The notes: generated from the sequence alone by a model not told the origin. Counted from the first letter of the stretch, positions 35,501-43,832 are shown. The stretch is 64,000 bases of DNA from Nonomuraea sp. SYSU D8015 (GCF_008065375.1 NZ_VJYI01000001.1:1054001-1118000), one strand, 5' to 3'. Numbers and translations are program-made.

Positions 35501-38500
35501 TCGAGCGGACGGACGACGCCCTGCCCGACTTGGAGCGGGCCCTGGAGCTCGCCGCCGCCGAGGGCGACCTCGAGGCCCTGTTCACCGCCGCCCTCCACCG
35601 GGCGGTCCTGGACATGCGGCGGGGAGAGCTCCAGGAGGCGGAGGAACGCCTGCACGCGGCCCTTGACCTGGCCGGCGCCGACCCCCTCAAGGAAGGCGTG
35701 GTACGCGACCGCCTGGCGGCCCTCGCCGCCCGCACCGGCGACCTGCGGGCCCAGGTGGAGTCGCTGACCCTGGCGGTGACCGGCTTCCGTGACGCCGCGC
35801 AGGACCGCCTGGTCGCCATCGCCTCACTCAAGCTCGGCCTCGCCCTGGAGGAACACGGCGAGCACCGCCGCGCCAGATCCGCCCTGGAGGCCGGCCTGAC
35901 GGCCCTCGCGGAAGACGACTCCGACGTGAGCCGGCACGGCGCCGCGGGCTCCGAGCCGCGTGCCGCCGGCGCCCACCGGACCGAGGCGCCGTTCGAGGTC
36001 GTCGCGGCGATGGCGGCGTCGGGCGGACTTGACGCGGACGTCCTGGCCCGGGTGGCCGCCATCCAGCTCGCCGTGGGCGACCTCACGCACGGTCGCGCCA
36101 CGCTGGCCGAGGCCGTCACCGCGTCGCGTGCCGTCGGCGACCGATCGGAGGCGACGCAGCGGCTGGAGCGCCGGCTGCGCATCGAAGAGGCGGAGGCCTC
36201 AGGGGATCTGCGCCTGGCCCGCGCCGAAGCCGAGGCGGCCCTCGCCCACGCCGACCTGTCCTCCGCCGAGAGACCTCCGGCGGACGAGCGCTCCATCGAA
36301 CGTCTCCCCGCCGGGGAGCCCTTCGCCGAGGAGTCTTCCGCCGCGGACCGCTCCCACCTCCTGGCCAAGCTGTCCGCCTTCTGCCTCGCCCTGGGTGACC
36401 CCGTCGCCGCCTACAGTCATGCCGCCCGAGGCTACGAGCTGCGCGACGACCGGGCTCCCGAACACCTGCGCAACCTGGGCGCCGCGGCCAGGGCGCTCGG
36501 CCGATCCGACGAGGCGATCGGGCATCTCACCAGGGCGGTCGAGCTGGCCCGCGACACGGGCTCGGCGCTCCCCTCCCAGCTCGTCCGCGCGCTCAACGCC
36601 CTCGCCCTGGCCCTGACCGACCAGGCCCGCTGGCCGGAGGCCGCCCGCGCGTACGACGAGGGGCTCGCCCTGGCCGCCGCCCCCGCCTGGCGCGCGCTCC
36701 GGGCCCCGCTGCTGTCCGGGCGGGCGGGGCTGCACCTCAAGCTGGGCGAGCTGGACGAGGCCGCCACCGCCTATCGGGAGGCCATCTCGATCGCCGAGGA
36801 ACTGGGCGGCGGCCGGGCCGGGATCGGGGACGACTACGCCGACCTCGGCCTCGTCCACCTCCTGCGCGACGAGAGGCCCCAGGCCGTACCTCTCCTCGAA
36901 CGAGCCCTGGAGATCCACCGGGCGAACGGCGACGACCGCAACGTCATCCTCGACCTGATCCTGCTCGCCCGCTTGAGAGAGCATGATCAGGAAGCGGCGG
37001 GCCCGCAGGAGCCGGTGCCGACGGCGTACCCGGGCAAGGCGCCTCAAGCGGCGGCCTGCCTGGAGGAAGCGCTCGCCGTGGCCCGGCGGGCCGGGTTCGG
37101 TGCGGGAGAGGCGATGGCGCTGGCCCACCTCGGCACGCTCGACGTCGCCCGCGCCGAGCACGCCCGCGCACACCACCGGCTCTCCGGAGCGATCGACCTG
37201 CTGGAGGCGCTGGGTCACGATCCCGCGCTGGCGACCGCCTGCCACCACCGGGCCGCCGCCGCGGAGCTCATCGGAGACCTGCCGGGCGCCCTCGCCGACG
37301 CCGAACGCGCTGGCCGGCTCGGCCACTCGCCCGCCCTGGACCGGGCGATGAGACTCGCCGTACGCCTGAGCCGTGGGACTGCGGCCTGGACGCACGTCGA
37401 ACAGGCCAAGTCACGCGCCCTGATCGCTCAGCTGGGCCCCGACCGGTGGCCCGTGCCGGCCGGGCTCCCCGCCGAAGTGCTGGAGCGCGAGCAACGCGGG
37501 CTCGAGGACACGCGTGCGCTCCTCTCGGCGGCAGGCAGGACCCGCGACCCCGTCCAGGCCGCCGCCCTCGTCCGCCGCGCTCACGCCGCACAGGCCGACG
37601 TGGAGGAGCTGTGGCACCGCATGGAGCCCTTCGCCTCCGACTATGTGGCCCTGCGCCGCGGCACCCCACCCGGGCAGCCCGACCTGGACGCTCTTGTCGC
37701 GGGCGGCAAGGCGACCGCGCTGCTCGGCTTCCACGTCGGCGACGACTGCGTGACCGTGCTCGCCCACCGCACCGGCTGGCCCCAGCCGAGGGCCTTCCCC
37801 ACCGCGGTCGGCCGCGATCTCCTGGCCGACTTCGCCCGGACCGTCGACGGCGAACGGCCCGGGCTCCTCGACCTCGCGGCCCGCCGCCACCGCCTCGGCG
37901 TCTGGCGCCGCCTGGCCGACCTGCTCCTCTGCGACGCGCTGGACGCCCTGGGCGACGACGACCTGGACCTGCTCCATCTCCTCCCGCACCGCGAGCTGCA
38001 CCGCGTCCCGGTACACGCCCTGGCCCCCGGCGGCGGCCCCCTCCTCCTGGAGCGCTGCCCCGTGGCCTACGCCCCGTCCGCCGCCGTCCTGGCCCGGCTC
38101 ACCCGGCGCGCCCCGTCACCGGGGGCCGGCCCGCCGCTCCGGCCGCTGGTCCTGGGCTTCGGCCGGGAAACGGATCTGCGCTCGGCCGAGGAGATCGCCG
38201 CCATCCTCGGCCCGGACCCGCTCACCGGCCGCGCCGCCACTGCCGCCGTCCTGCCAGGAACGTGGGACATCGTTCACCTTTCCGCCCACGCCGTGCACGA
38301 CAGACGCGACCCGTTCGCCTCGGGCGTCCGCCTCGCCGACGGCGTCCTCACCGCCAGACGGCTGATGAGCATGGACGTGCGCGCCGGCCTCGTGGTCCTC
38401 ACCGGCTGCGACCGCGCCTGCGACGGCCCCTGGGCGGGGGACGACGTGGCGGCGCTCGGCCACGCGTTCCTTCACGCCGGAGCCAGGTCCGCGCTCCTCA

Positions 38501-38682
38501 CCCTCTGGCCGGTGTCCGCCGAGATCACGCGAGCCCTCATGCACGACGTCCACACCAGGCTGCGCGCCGGTACGGGCCGGGCGCAGGCGCTGCGGGAGGC
38601 GGTGCTGGCGCTCCGCGAGCTGTACGGGTCCGCCGAGCCCGACCTGTGGGCCCCGTACGTGCTGACCGGCCTGCCGGAATGA
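32557..38682 (+). CDS. giant TPR-CHAT caspase-like protease
   Basis: Protein of 2041 residues, the largest in the window. An alpha-helical N-terminal part (about 1-650) is followed by an extended run of TPR-like repeats (about 680-1680; for example LALNHEELGEPDQALEAFER and YNLGVLAYAEGDAERALEAF). A C-terminal CHAT domain (about 1720-2041) follows. The caspase-type dyad is His1911 in VHLSAHAVHD and Cys1951 in VLTGCDRAC, then the family block GHAFLHAGARSALLTLWPVS. TPRs probably sense a partner or signal and release the protease. A GTG 6 bp earlier is an alternative start. Cellular target unknown; relatives include the Craspase subunit and bacterial separase/caspase-like death proteins. Confidence 0.88.
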   Translation: MTDPAEALAARIERFEQAADPELIWDPAALVEAERAMRACAGDRSDAATWRLIGMLHLARYRLDQRTTQDAAVAGAFFAAVAVVDPGRLPEKLRGSNVPPGDSAGTWAGLVEQVFRHVDPAAYRHVGLLIHALVRRAVARPTVEAADRLGQLLLQQAMRSTDPSWAPGALALLGGGLVRLYGQTGEKELIDDAVHVLFRAALGAPGDAARLGELAAALALAAPGDEDLIGAYLAAAESAPGTRERSQALLALLDLIRARAAGSCLDHDLLAFIRVGQCALDFWHEQWAHPGVLGPYAAGLVEWYVVTGDERSLEAGREMLAALGVTPDETAPDVRAGRPNKPDATPGRSGAVTRGTSGLSGEKARRLGADPVVRLGLLADRRWCRYGVTGEPADLEVAIEARREAAELAPPTHPDRPGLLTDLATALLERAVVTGGDPAEPIIAARTALAACSGRDPSRAEALLLLARALTLHLTPRTADEAVDALRDALAADDQLSLRAESYGLLSEVLRWRATHLSPTPQRGGEWRADDLNDAVLAARQAVELAMKTSGDQAPAQRLLALALLDRFSALGDTRDLTEALALARDGDTEVLSRLSTLLDAPVPPPTDEHLAQAATELALRSSDEHLTLKLLDLAERQVRPAGDAGGRGAFLLATALRLGELGRLRTANTILARAPAAFDAEGRRSEAAHALSKLALNHEELGEPDQALEAFERAAAAYRSLGETRSEAEQLACMGGVLLRAGDPAGAVEQYLRAVALSARAGLSREEAVHQMQAAEAYLETGNPPAALACASRARDLYLTLGETQAAAGVLIPAARAAVDQGDLTTAVERITACAIELEAAGAWEDACRALDAHAVLLAARGHRPQAAACEVRVVEIVRRRGQRREPADEWYRIARRRRAAGDAEGARSAFEQAEREYDSIGHHDGSGAVRYNLGVLAYAEGDAERALEAFGAAGETYARLRAPAKEATALTMRAACLAALERTDDALPDLERALELAAAEGDLEALFTAALHRAVLDMRRGELQEAEERLHAALDLAGADPLKEGVVRDRLAALAARTGDLRAQVESLTLAVTGFRDAAQDRLVAIASLKLGLALEEHGEHRRARSALEAGLTALAEDDSDVSRHGAAGSEPRAAGAHRTEAPFEVVAAMAASGGLDADVLARVAAIQLAVGDLTHGRATLAEAVTASRAVGDRSEATQRLERRLRIEEAEASGDLRLARAEAEAALAHADLSSAERPPADERSIERLPAGEPFAEESSAADRSHLLAKLSAFCLALGDPVAAYSHAARGYELRDDRAPEHLRNLGAAARALGRSDEAIGHLTRAVELARDTGSALPSQLVRALNALALALTDQARWPEAARAYDEGLALAAAPAWRALRAPLLSGRAGLHLKLGELDEAATAYREAISIAEELGGGRAGIGDDYADLGLVHLLRDERPQAVPLLERALEIHRANGDDRNVILDLILLARLREHDQEAAGPQEPVPTAYPGKAPQAAACLEEALAVARRAGFGAGEAMALAHLGTLDVARAEHARAHHRLSGAIDLLEALGHDPALATACHHRAAAAELIGDLPGALADAERAGRLGHSPALDRAMRLAVRLSRGTAAWTHVEQAKSRALIAQLGPDRWPVPAGLPAEVLEREQRGLEDTRALLSAAGRTRDPVQAAALVRRAHAAQADVEELWHRMEPFASDYVALRRGTPPGQPDLDALVAGGKATALLGFHVGDDCVTVLAHRTGWPQPRAFPTAVGRDLLADFARTVDGERPGLLDLAARRHRLGVWRRLADLLLCDALDALGDDDLDLLHLLPHRELHRVPVHALAPGGGPLLLERCPVAYAPSAAVLARLTRRAPSPGAGPPLRPLVLGFGRETDLRSAEEIAAILGPDPLTGRAATAAVLPGTWDIVHLSAHAVHDRRDPFASGVRLADGVLTARRLMSMDVRAGLVVLTGCDRACDGPWAGDDVAALGHAFLHAGARSALLTLWPVSAEITRALMHDVHTRLRAGTGRAQALREAVLALRELYGSAEPDLWAPYVLTGLPE

Positions 38683-38734
38683 CCCCGCGCGGCATGTTCA
38701 CGTTTGCAGCGCTGAGCAGGGGAATCACCATGGA

Positions 38735-38992
38735 ATGACGAATTCGAGCGACGCTGGGCCCGGCGACCACTCACACCACCACGGCCCCATCCAGGCCATC
38801 GCCGACCTCATCCTCCGTCACCACGAGCGGGTGGCCCGCGAGCGCAGGGAGCGGCAGCTGGCGGAGGCGGCCGAACGCGCGGGGTTCGACCTCGAAGCCG
38901 ACATCGGCCACCCCAGGATGCACAGCCGCGAGGACCCCTTCGACCCGGACGCGGTACAGGAACCACAGGACAGCGGAAACGGGCGTCCTTAG
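38735..38992 (+). CDS. small His/charged protein after the CHAT gene, unknown
   Basis: Unrecognised 85-residue soluble protein. It has a histidine-rich start (GDHSHHHGPIQ), an amphipathic, strongly charged helix (IADLILRHHERVARERRERQ, LAEAAERAG) and an acidic disordered tail (REDPFDPDAVQEPQDS). It lies 52 bp after the CHAT stop in the same direction, so it is probably cotranscribed. The ribosome site AGGGGA (38718-38723) is better spaced for an ATG at 38730, which opens only two codons and ends in the TGA overlapping this ATG. It could be a substrate or regulator of the protease (inference). Confidence 0.6.
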   Translation: MTNSSDAGPGDHSHHHGPIQAIADLILRHHERVARERRERQLAEAAERAGFDLEADIGHPRMHSREDPFDPDAVQEPQDSGNGRP

Positions 38993-39243
38993 CCGTCGAG
39001 CCACTTCGAGCCGGGCATCAGCGTGGCCACGACCAGGCAGCCGAAGAAACCGACCGCCAGCCCGACCGCGTACGCCCCGAACACGTCGGGCTCGCCGGCC
39101 AGCGCCGTCGCCACGCCGCCGCCCACCGCGGCCAGCACCGCGGCGAGGTCGCTCAGCCCCACGGCGCCCTCTCCGCGGCGCAGTGTCCGGTACGTGATCC
39201 ACCCGATCACCAGCCCGAAGCAGATCGCGCCGAGCACGGCCAT
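38989..39243 (-). CDS. small three-TM membrane protein, unknown
   Basis: Unrecognised 84-residue protein with three hydrophobic segments (about 2-17, 30-49 and 55-76) separated by a basic loop (YRTLRRGEG) and an acidic loop (AGEPDVFG). It ends LMPGSKWLDG. The stop overlaps that of the convergent 85-residue gene by 4 bp. The upstream ATG has AGGAGG nearby. The layout recalls small membrane partners of conflict systems and also simple transglycosylase-associated proteins, but no family is assigned with confidence. Confidence 0.65.
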   Translation of the reverse strand: MAVLGAICFGLVIGWITYRTLRRGEGAVGLSDLAAVLAAVGGGVATALAGEPDVFGAYAVGLAVGFFGCLVVATLMPGSKWLDG

Positions 39244-39337
39244 GCGACAACCTCCTCTGAAGGCGGCGGAACGTCACGCCGAGCGCCTTCCGCCGGAAGG
39301 ATCTTCGCTCACCATGGCATGCGGCGCGCCCGCCTGA

Positions 39338-39793
39338 CTAGAGGTACGACTTGGTCGCGCTCACCAGTTCGGCCGATCCGCCGGGCGTGTCGACGTAAAG
39401 GGCCGACTCGGGGGTGCGCTCGCGGACGTCCTGGTCGCGGATCGCGAACACGGCCGGAGCCACGCCCACGTCGCCGTAGCGCCCCGCCACGGCCTCGCCG
39501 ATCGCCTTCCGCACGTCGCCGACCACCTCCCGCGCCGTGTGGCCGGGACCCGCGGCCGCAAGGTAGCCCAGCATGCCGGCGAAGCGCAGCTCCGTCTCGG
39601 CCGCCGGGCGCTGCTCGGGCAGCACGGGCCGGTCCAGCCAGAACACCTTGCCCGCGAGGAACGCCTCGTATCCGGCGCCCTCGCGGCCGAGCGCGCGGGG
39701 CGTCTCGGCGAGCAACTCCCCGAACTCGGCCAGGTCCGCCTCTGGCGGCAGGTCCGTCGTGACGAACAGGGGCACGATCAGCGAGTCGACCAT
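39338..39793 (-). CDS. hypothetical protein of 151 residues
   Basis: I do not recognise this soluble, probably alpha/beta protein. It starts MVDSLIVPLFVTTDLPPEA, with helices such as DLAEFGELLAETPRALG and TAREVVGDVRKAIGEAVAG, and ends with APAVFAIRDQDVRER followed by a short tail. No catalytic motif, TM helix or signal peptide is seen. GGAGGG lies 9 bp before the ATG. A TATAAT sequence on the minus strand at 39934-39939, in the gap upstream, may be its -10, though no good -35 accompanies it. It lies next to the CHAT module but may be independent. Confidence 0.65.
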   Translation of the reverse strand: MVDSLIVPLFVTTDLPPEADLAEFGELLAETPRALGREGAGYEAFLAGKVFWLDRPVLPEQRPAAETELRFAGMLGYLAAAGPGHTAREVVGDVRKAIGEAVAGRYGDVGVAPAVFAIRDQDVRERTPESALYVDTPGGSAELVSATKSYL

Positions 39794-39970
39794 AGGACCA
39801 TCCCTCCGTGAGGTGCCTCATCGTAGGGTGCCGGACCGACAATCCCCGCTCCCGCCACACCGTGCCTTCCCCCGCCATCCCCGAAGCCCCACCCCGCCGA
39901 CCGGGCTTGACTGTCACCTCAAAAGGGCGGGGGATTATAGGAAATCCTTGAGGGGGCAGGGGTGGCGCTC

Positions 39971-40519
39971 CTACCGCTCGGTCCACTCGTCCTCCAGCGC
40001 CGAGTGCACGATCGAGTCGCGCCACCCGTGCGGAGTGTGCACGTGGTGCCGGATGCGCCCTTCCTCGACCATGCCGGCCGTCAGCATCGCCAGCTGGGCG
40101 GGCAGGTTGGCAGGGGAGCGGGCGCCCCAGATGCGGTGCAGCCCGAGCTGCTTGAACCCGAACGACAGCAGCAGTCGTACGAGGTCGGTGCCGACGCCGC
40201 GCCCCCACACGTCGGGGTGGAGCCCGAAGCCGATCTCCGCGCTGTGCGGGTGCTCGGCCTCGATGTGCAGGCGGGCCACCCCGATCACGTCGCGGCGCTC
40301 GGCGTCGACCACGGCCATCACGTAGAGCAGGCGCGGCTCGGCCGCGGCCGCCTGCGTGGCCGCCTCGATCAGCGCGGCCACCTCGCCCAGGCTGCGCGGC
40401 GCGAACGGCATGTGCTGCGTCGCGGTGGGATCGCCGTAAATGGCGTGCAGGGCGTGCACGTCGGCCTCCGTGACGTCACGGAGGCCGAGCCGTTCGCCGT
40501 TCCACACCACGTGACGCAT
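39971..40519 (-). CDS. GNAT-family N-acetyltransferase (RimJ/RimL type)
   Basis: Cytoplasmic acetyltransferase of 182 residues. The GNAT core reads GLRDVTEADVHALHAIYG, then the acetyl-CoA loop HPDVWGRGVGTDLVRLLLSF, then GLHRIWGARSPANLPAQ. This is the pattern of ribosomal-protein-alanine acetyltransferases of the RimJ/RimL group. Substrate unknown. The ATG at MRHVVWNGERL is preferred to a longer upstream extension because the domain starts there. Confidence 0.85.
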   Translation of the reverse strand: MRHVVWNGERLGLRDVTEADVHALHAIYGDPTATQHMPFAPRSLGEVAALIEAATQAAAAEPRLLYVMAVVDAERRDVIGVARLHIEAEHPHSAEIGFGLHPDVWGRGVGTDLVRLLLSFGFKQLGLHRIWGARSPANLPAQLAMLTAGMVEEGRIRHHVHTPHGWRDSIVHSALEDEWTER

Positions 40520-40562
40520 GCGGAGACGGTAACGCGAGTCCCGCGATCTTAACAAGCCCTTG

Positions 40563-41330
40563 TCAAGTGGCGAGTTGACTTCCGTAAGCTCGCGCGACAA
40601 GTTCGGCGACAGCGCTGTGCGAGCCGAGCGGCTCCGCGTGGCCGGCCTTGATCTCGGCGGCGGCCCGTTCCACGATCCCGGGCGGGGCCTCGTGGCCGAT
40701 CATGCAGGGGGCGATCGCCAGCCGTTCGGCGCCCGCCGCGCGCAGGCGCTGGGCCGCGACGCTCACGCCGGGGTCGCTGTCGAGCGCGGCCGCGACGACC
40801 GGGAGCGTGAGCCGGGAGGCCAGCAGCACCGCGGTGGCCTGCACGGCGCGCACCGCGCGCTCGCCGCCGACCGTGCCGAGGATGACGGCGTCCACGGGGC
40901 TGGAGACGTTCAGCAGCCGTACGCGGTCGGCCCGCGCCAGGCCGCGCTCGGCGAGCCGGATGTGCAGTGCCTCGGCCAGCAACGGGTGCGGCCCGAGCGC
41001 GTCGGTCACCGCGGCGCCGGAGCCGGTGGCCGCCACGGCCTTGCCGATCTCCGCCATGACGACCGGGTCTTCCCATGTGAGCAGGGGCACGATCACGGCG
41101 TCGCGGCCGGAGGGCAGCGAGTCCGCCAGGTCGGTGATGCTCGTCAGCAGAACCTCGATCTGCGGGTTGTCGACGCGTACCACCGCCGCGATCTCCTCCG
41201 CCACGCCGGCGGTGTCGCCCGGGGTCGCGAGCACGAGCACAGGGGCGTCCGGCGGGAGGGACGTGGGCACGGGACGACGGTGGCGGCCGCCGCCCGGCCG
41301 GGGGGAACGTTCTCGTACAGGCAGGCTCAC
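40563..41330 (-). CDS. CbiX-like sirohydrochlorin chelatase family protein
   Basis: Protein of 255 residues with duplicated class II chelatase halves. The C-terminal half has APCMIGHEAPPGIVERAAAE followed by AEPLGSHSAVAELVARAYG, the usual end of the CbiX/SirB family. The N-terminal half has VLVLATPGDTAGVAEEIAA where the catalytic His of active enzymes is normally found (HGS/HGT), but here Thr-Pro-Gly is seen. This may be a degenerate or altered chelatase that inserts Fe or Co into sirohydrochlorin only if the second half is active. No cobalamin or siroheme genes flank it. Confidence 0.7.
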   Translation of the reverse strand: MSLPVRERSPRPGGGRHRRPVPTSLPPDAPVLVLATPGDTAGVAEEIAAVVRVDNPQIEVLLTSITDLADSLPSGRDAVIVPLLTWEDPVVMAEIGKAVAATGSGAAVTDALGPHPLLAEALHIRLAERGLARADRVRLLNVSSPVDAVILGTVGGERAVRAVQATAVLLASRLTLPVVAAALDSDPGVSVAAQRLRAAGAERLAIAPCMIGHEAPPGIVERAAAEIKAGHAEPLGSHSAVAELVARAYGSQLAT

Positions 41331-41479
41331 AGGCGCGCAGTTTATGCCTATTCGGTGGCCCTTGTTCTGCGAATAGATGGCGATTCCGTCACAACGCTGA
41401 CCCGATGCTCGAGATCACGTCCAGATCCCCTGAAACGCTGACGTATCCGTACAAAACGGAAGCGGTTCGGCGTCAGCGC

Positions 41480-42412
41480 TCAGCGTGACGGCACGACCAC
41501 CGACTGCGGATTCCCCGGAGCGTACACCGTGATGCCCTGGGGCAGCGACTTGAGCTTCTCGATCTCGGCGCAGGCGGGGCACTCGTCGTAGCCGTCCTGC
41601 CTGGCCCGGTTCGCCTCGGCCTCCGCCTTGGCCTGGGCGACCTTCGCCTGGGCCTCGGACACGGCCGCGGAGGCGGCCAGCGAGCGGTCCACCGCCTTCT
41701 GCACGTCCGCCGGCAGCGTCACCTTGGCCAGCGTGAACCGCAGCCCGGTCAGGAACTCGCCGCCCAGCGTGGCCGGCAGGTCGCGGGCGAGCGAGGCGTT
41801 GACCGCGTCCTGCACCTTGGCGATGTTGGCGTTGCCGTCCTGCGGCTTGAGGCCGGCGCTCTCCAGCAGCGAGCACGAGGGCACCAGCTGGGCGCAGCGC
41901 ATGGCGCCGATCTGGCCGCGCAACGCGTTGTCGATCACCGGTCGCACCGCCTGGCCGAAGAACGCCGACCAGCCCTCCTCGCCCTCCCACGGGTAGAGCG
42001 AGCGGTCGTCCTGGGAGCGGAAGGTCCGGGTGCCGAACTTGTCGTCGAACTTCTTCAGCGTCTCGTGATCGAGGTTGAGCGTGAAGTAGAGGGTGCCCTC
42101 GATGCCGAGGTTCACGCCGTCGCTGCTCGGCACCGTCACCACGTCGACGCCCAGCGCGGTGGCCCGCCTGGCGTCGGCGGTGATCGTGTAGAAGCGCTGC
42201 TGCGCCGGATAGAGGTGGACGGACGACCACATGCCGGTCCAGGTCAGCCCGGAGCCGGGGTCGATCACCTCGCGTACCTTGTTGTCGTCGAACAGCCCCC
42301 CGTCGCGGACCACGGCGACCTGACCGCCGTCGGTGCTCTCCAGGCCCCCCACGCCCCCGAAGAGCAGGGGGACGGCGATCAGCGCGGCGATGACGGCCAA
42401 GAGGATCTTCAT
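41480..42412 (-). CDS. SPFH/Band 7 (prohibitin-like) membrane protein
   Basis: Protein of 310 residues anchored by one N-terminal TM helix (ILLAVIAALIAVPLLFGGVG). The SPFH domain follows (VREVIDPGSGLTWTGMWSSV, VDVVTVPSSDGVNLGIEGTLY, WSAFFGQAVRPVIDNALRGQ). A helical segment rich in Ala/Glu/Lys (AVSEAQAKVAQAKAEAEANR) precedes a DECPACAEIEKLKSLPQG tail containing a CPAC pair. Such proteins assemble ring scaffolds in membrane microdomains. The conserved CPAC could bind metal or form a disulfide. The gene stands alone between the CbiX-like gene and an MFS transporter. Confidence 0.85.
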   Translation of the reverse strand: MKILLAVIAALIAVPLLFGGVGGLESTDGGQVAVVRDGGLFDDNKVREVIDPGSGLTWTGMWSSVHLYPAQQRFYTITADARRATALGVDVVTVPSSDGVNLGIEGTLYFTLNLDHETLKKFDDKFGTRTFRSQDDRSLYPWEGEEGWSAFFGQAVRPVIDNALRGQIGAMRCAQLVPSCSLLESAGLKPQDGNANIAKVQDAVNASLARDLPATLGGEFLTGLRFTLAKVTLPADVQKAVDRSLAASAAVSEAQAKVAQAKAEAEANRARQDGYDECPACAEIEKLKSLPQGITVYAPGNPQSVVVPSR

Positions 42413-42473
42413 GCTCCTCCTCCTGCGCGGGCGGCGTCGGCAGCCGCCGCCCGCGGCTTTCGCGGCAGTCGAG

Positions 42474-43805
42474 TTACGCGAACGGCCCGACCTGGCCGGG
42501 GATGCCGCGCGGGGCGGTCTCCGGCTCGGCGGCGATGTCGACGTCCCGGGTCTCCGGCGCGATGGCCAGCCCCAGGGCGGTGACGGCGAGGGCGGCGACG
42601 ACGTAGACCGACACGGCAACCGTCGTCTGGTACGTCTGGAACAGCTGGACCGCGATGATCGGCGCCAGCGCGCCGCCCACGATCCCGGCCACCTGGTAGC
42701 CCATCGAGGCGCCGCTGTAGCGCAGCCGGGTGCTGAACAGCTCGGCGATGAAGGCCGCCTGCGGCCCGTACATCGCGGCGTGCGTGACCAGCGCGATGAC
42801 GGCCGCCAGCGCGATCAGCGGGAAGGACTTCGTGTCCAGCAGCGGGAAGAACGCGAACACCCACACCGCCGCCCCGACCACGCCCGCCAGGTACACCGGC
42901 CGCCGCCCCAGCCGGTCCGACAGCGAGCCGAACAGCGGGATCAGCACCAGCTGCAGCGCCGACCCGATGAGCACGGCGTTCAGCGCGTACGAACGCGGCA
43001 GCTCCAGCTGCGTCGTGATGTAGACGATGATGTACGCGGTGAACGTGTAGAACGCCACGTCCACCCCGATCCGCGCGGTGAAGGCGGACAGCAGCGCCCG
43101 CGGGTGCGTGCGCAAAACCTCGACGAGCGGCATCCTCGCCTTGGCGCCCTGCTGCTCGACCTCGGCGAACAGCGGCGACTCGGTCACCTTGAGCCGCACC
43201 CACAGGCCCACGAACACCAGCGCGCCCGACAGCAGGAACGGCACCCGCCACCCCCACGACAGGAACGCCGCGTCGGACTGCACGAACGACAGGATCGTCA
43301 GCAGCCCGGTGGCCAGCACGTACCCGGCAGGGACGCCCACCTGCGGCCAGCTGGCGTTGAAGCCGCGCCGCCGCCCGTCGCCGTGCTCCAGCGACATGAT
43401 CACCGCGCCGCCCCACTCGCCGCCGAGCCCCAAGCCCTGCACGAACCTCAGCAGCGCCAGCAGGATCGGCGCGATCACGCCCACGGCCGCGTAGCCGGGC
43501 AGCACGCCGATGAGGAACGTCGAGACGCCCATCACCAGGAGCGTCACCACCAGCACGGTCTTGCGGCCCACCCGGTCGCCGAAGTGGCCGAACACCACAC
43601 CGCCGAGCGGTCTGGCGACGAACGCCACGGCGTTGGTGGTCAGCGACGCCAGCGTCGCGCTGAACGGGTCGAGGGACGGGAAGAACAGCTTGGGGAAGAC
43701 CAGGGTCGCCGCCGTCGTGTAGAGGAAGAAGTCGTACCACTCCAGCGACGTGCCGATCAGGCTGGCGAGGATCACCCGCCGGGTCTGTTGCGTGGAGCCT
43801 GACAT
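42474..43805 (-). CDS. MFS transporter, metabolite:H+ symporter (MHS) family
   Basis: Membrane transporter of 443 residues with twelve TM helices. The N-terminal TSLEWYDFFLYTTAA and RPLGGVVFGHFGDRVGRKTV motifs, and GGEWGGAVIMSLEHG, are hallmarks of the MHS group (ProP, KgtP, ShiA relatives), importers of organic acids, betaine or aromatic acids. The ATG has AAGGAGCG upstream. It is divergent from a GntR/FCD regulator with a dyad in the shared gap, so regulation by an organic-acid ligand is likely. The exact substrate is not readable. Confidence 0.9.
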   Translation of the reverse strand: MSGSTQQTRRVILASLIGTSLEWYDFFLYTTAATLVFPKLFFPSLDPFSATLASLTTNAVAFVARPLGGVVFGHFGDRVGRKTVLVVTLLVMGVSTFLIGVLPGYAAVGVIAPILLALLRFVQGLGLGGEWGGAVIMSLEHGDGRRRGFNASWPQVGVPAGYVLATGLLTILSFVQSDAAFLSWGWRVPFLLSGALVFVGLWVRLKVTESPLFAEVEQQGAKARMPLVEVLRTHPRALLSAFTARIGVDVAFYTFTAYIIVYITTQLELPRSYALNAVLIGSALQLVLIPLFGSLSDRLGRRPVYLAGVVGAAVWVFAFFPLLDTKSFPLIALAAVIALVTHAAMYGPQAAFIAELFSTRLRYSGASMGYQVAGIVGGALAPIIAVQLFQTYQTTVAVSVYVVAALAVTALGLAIAPETRDVDIAAEPETAPRGIPGQVGPFA

Positions 43806-43832
43806 CGATCGCTCCTTGCTTGTCTGAGGGAG

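Noticed and set aside
32551..38682. Search for Cas, Craspase partners or CRISPR repeats next to the CHAT gene
   Set aside because: No cas-like gene and no spaced direct-repeat array was found in the window, so a type III-E link is not supported.
39794..39970. TTGACT at 39907-39912 with AT-rich sequence as a plus-strand promoter
   Set aside because: No plus-strand gene follows, and spacing to any -10 is poor; only the minus-strand TATAAT is kept as a weak note.
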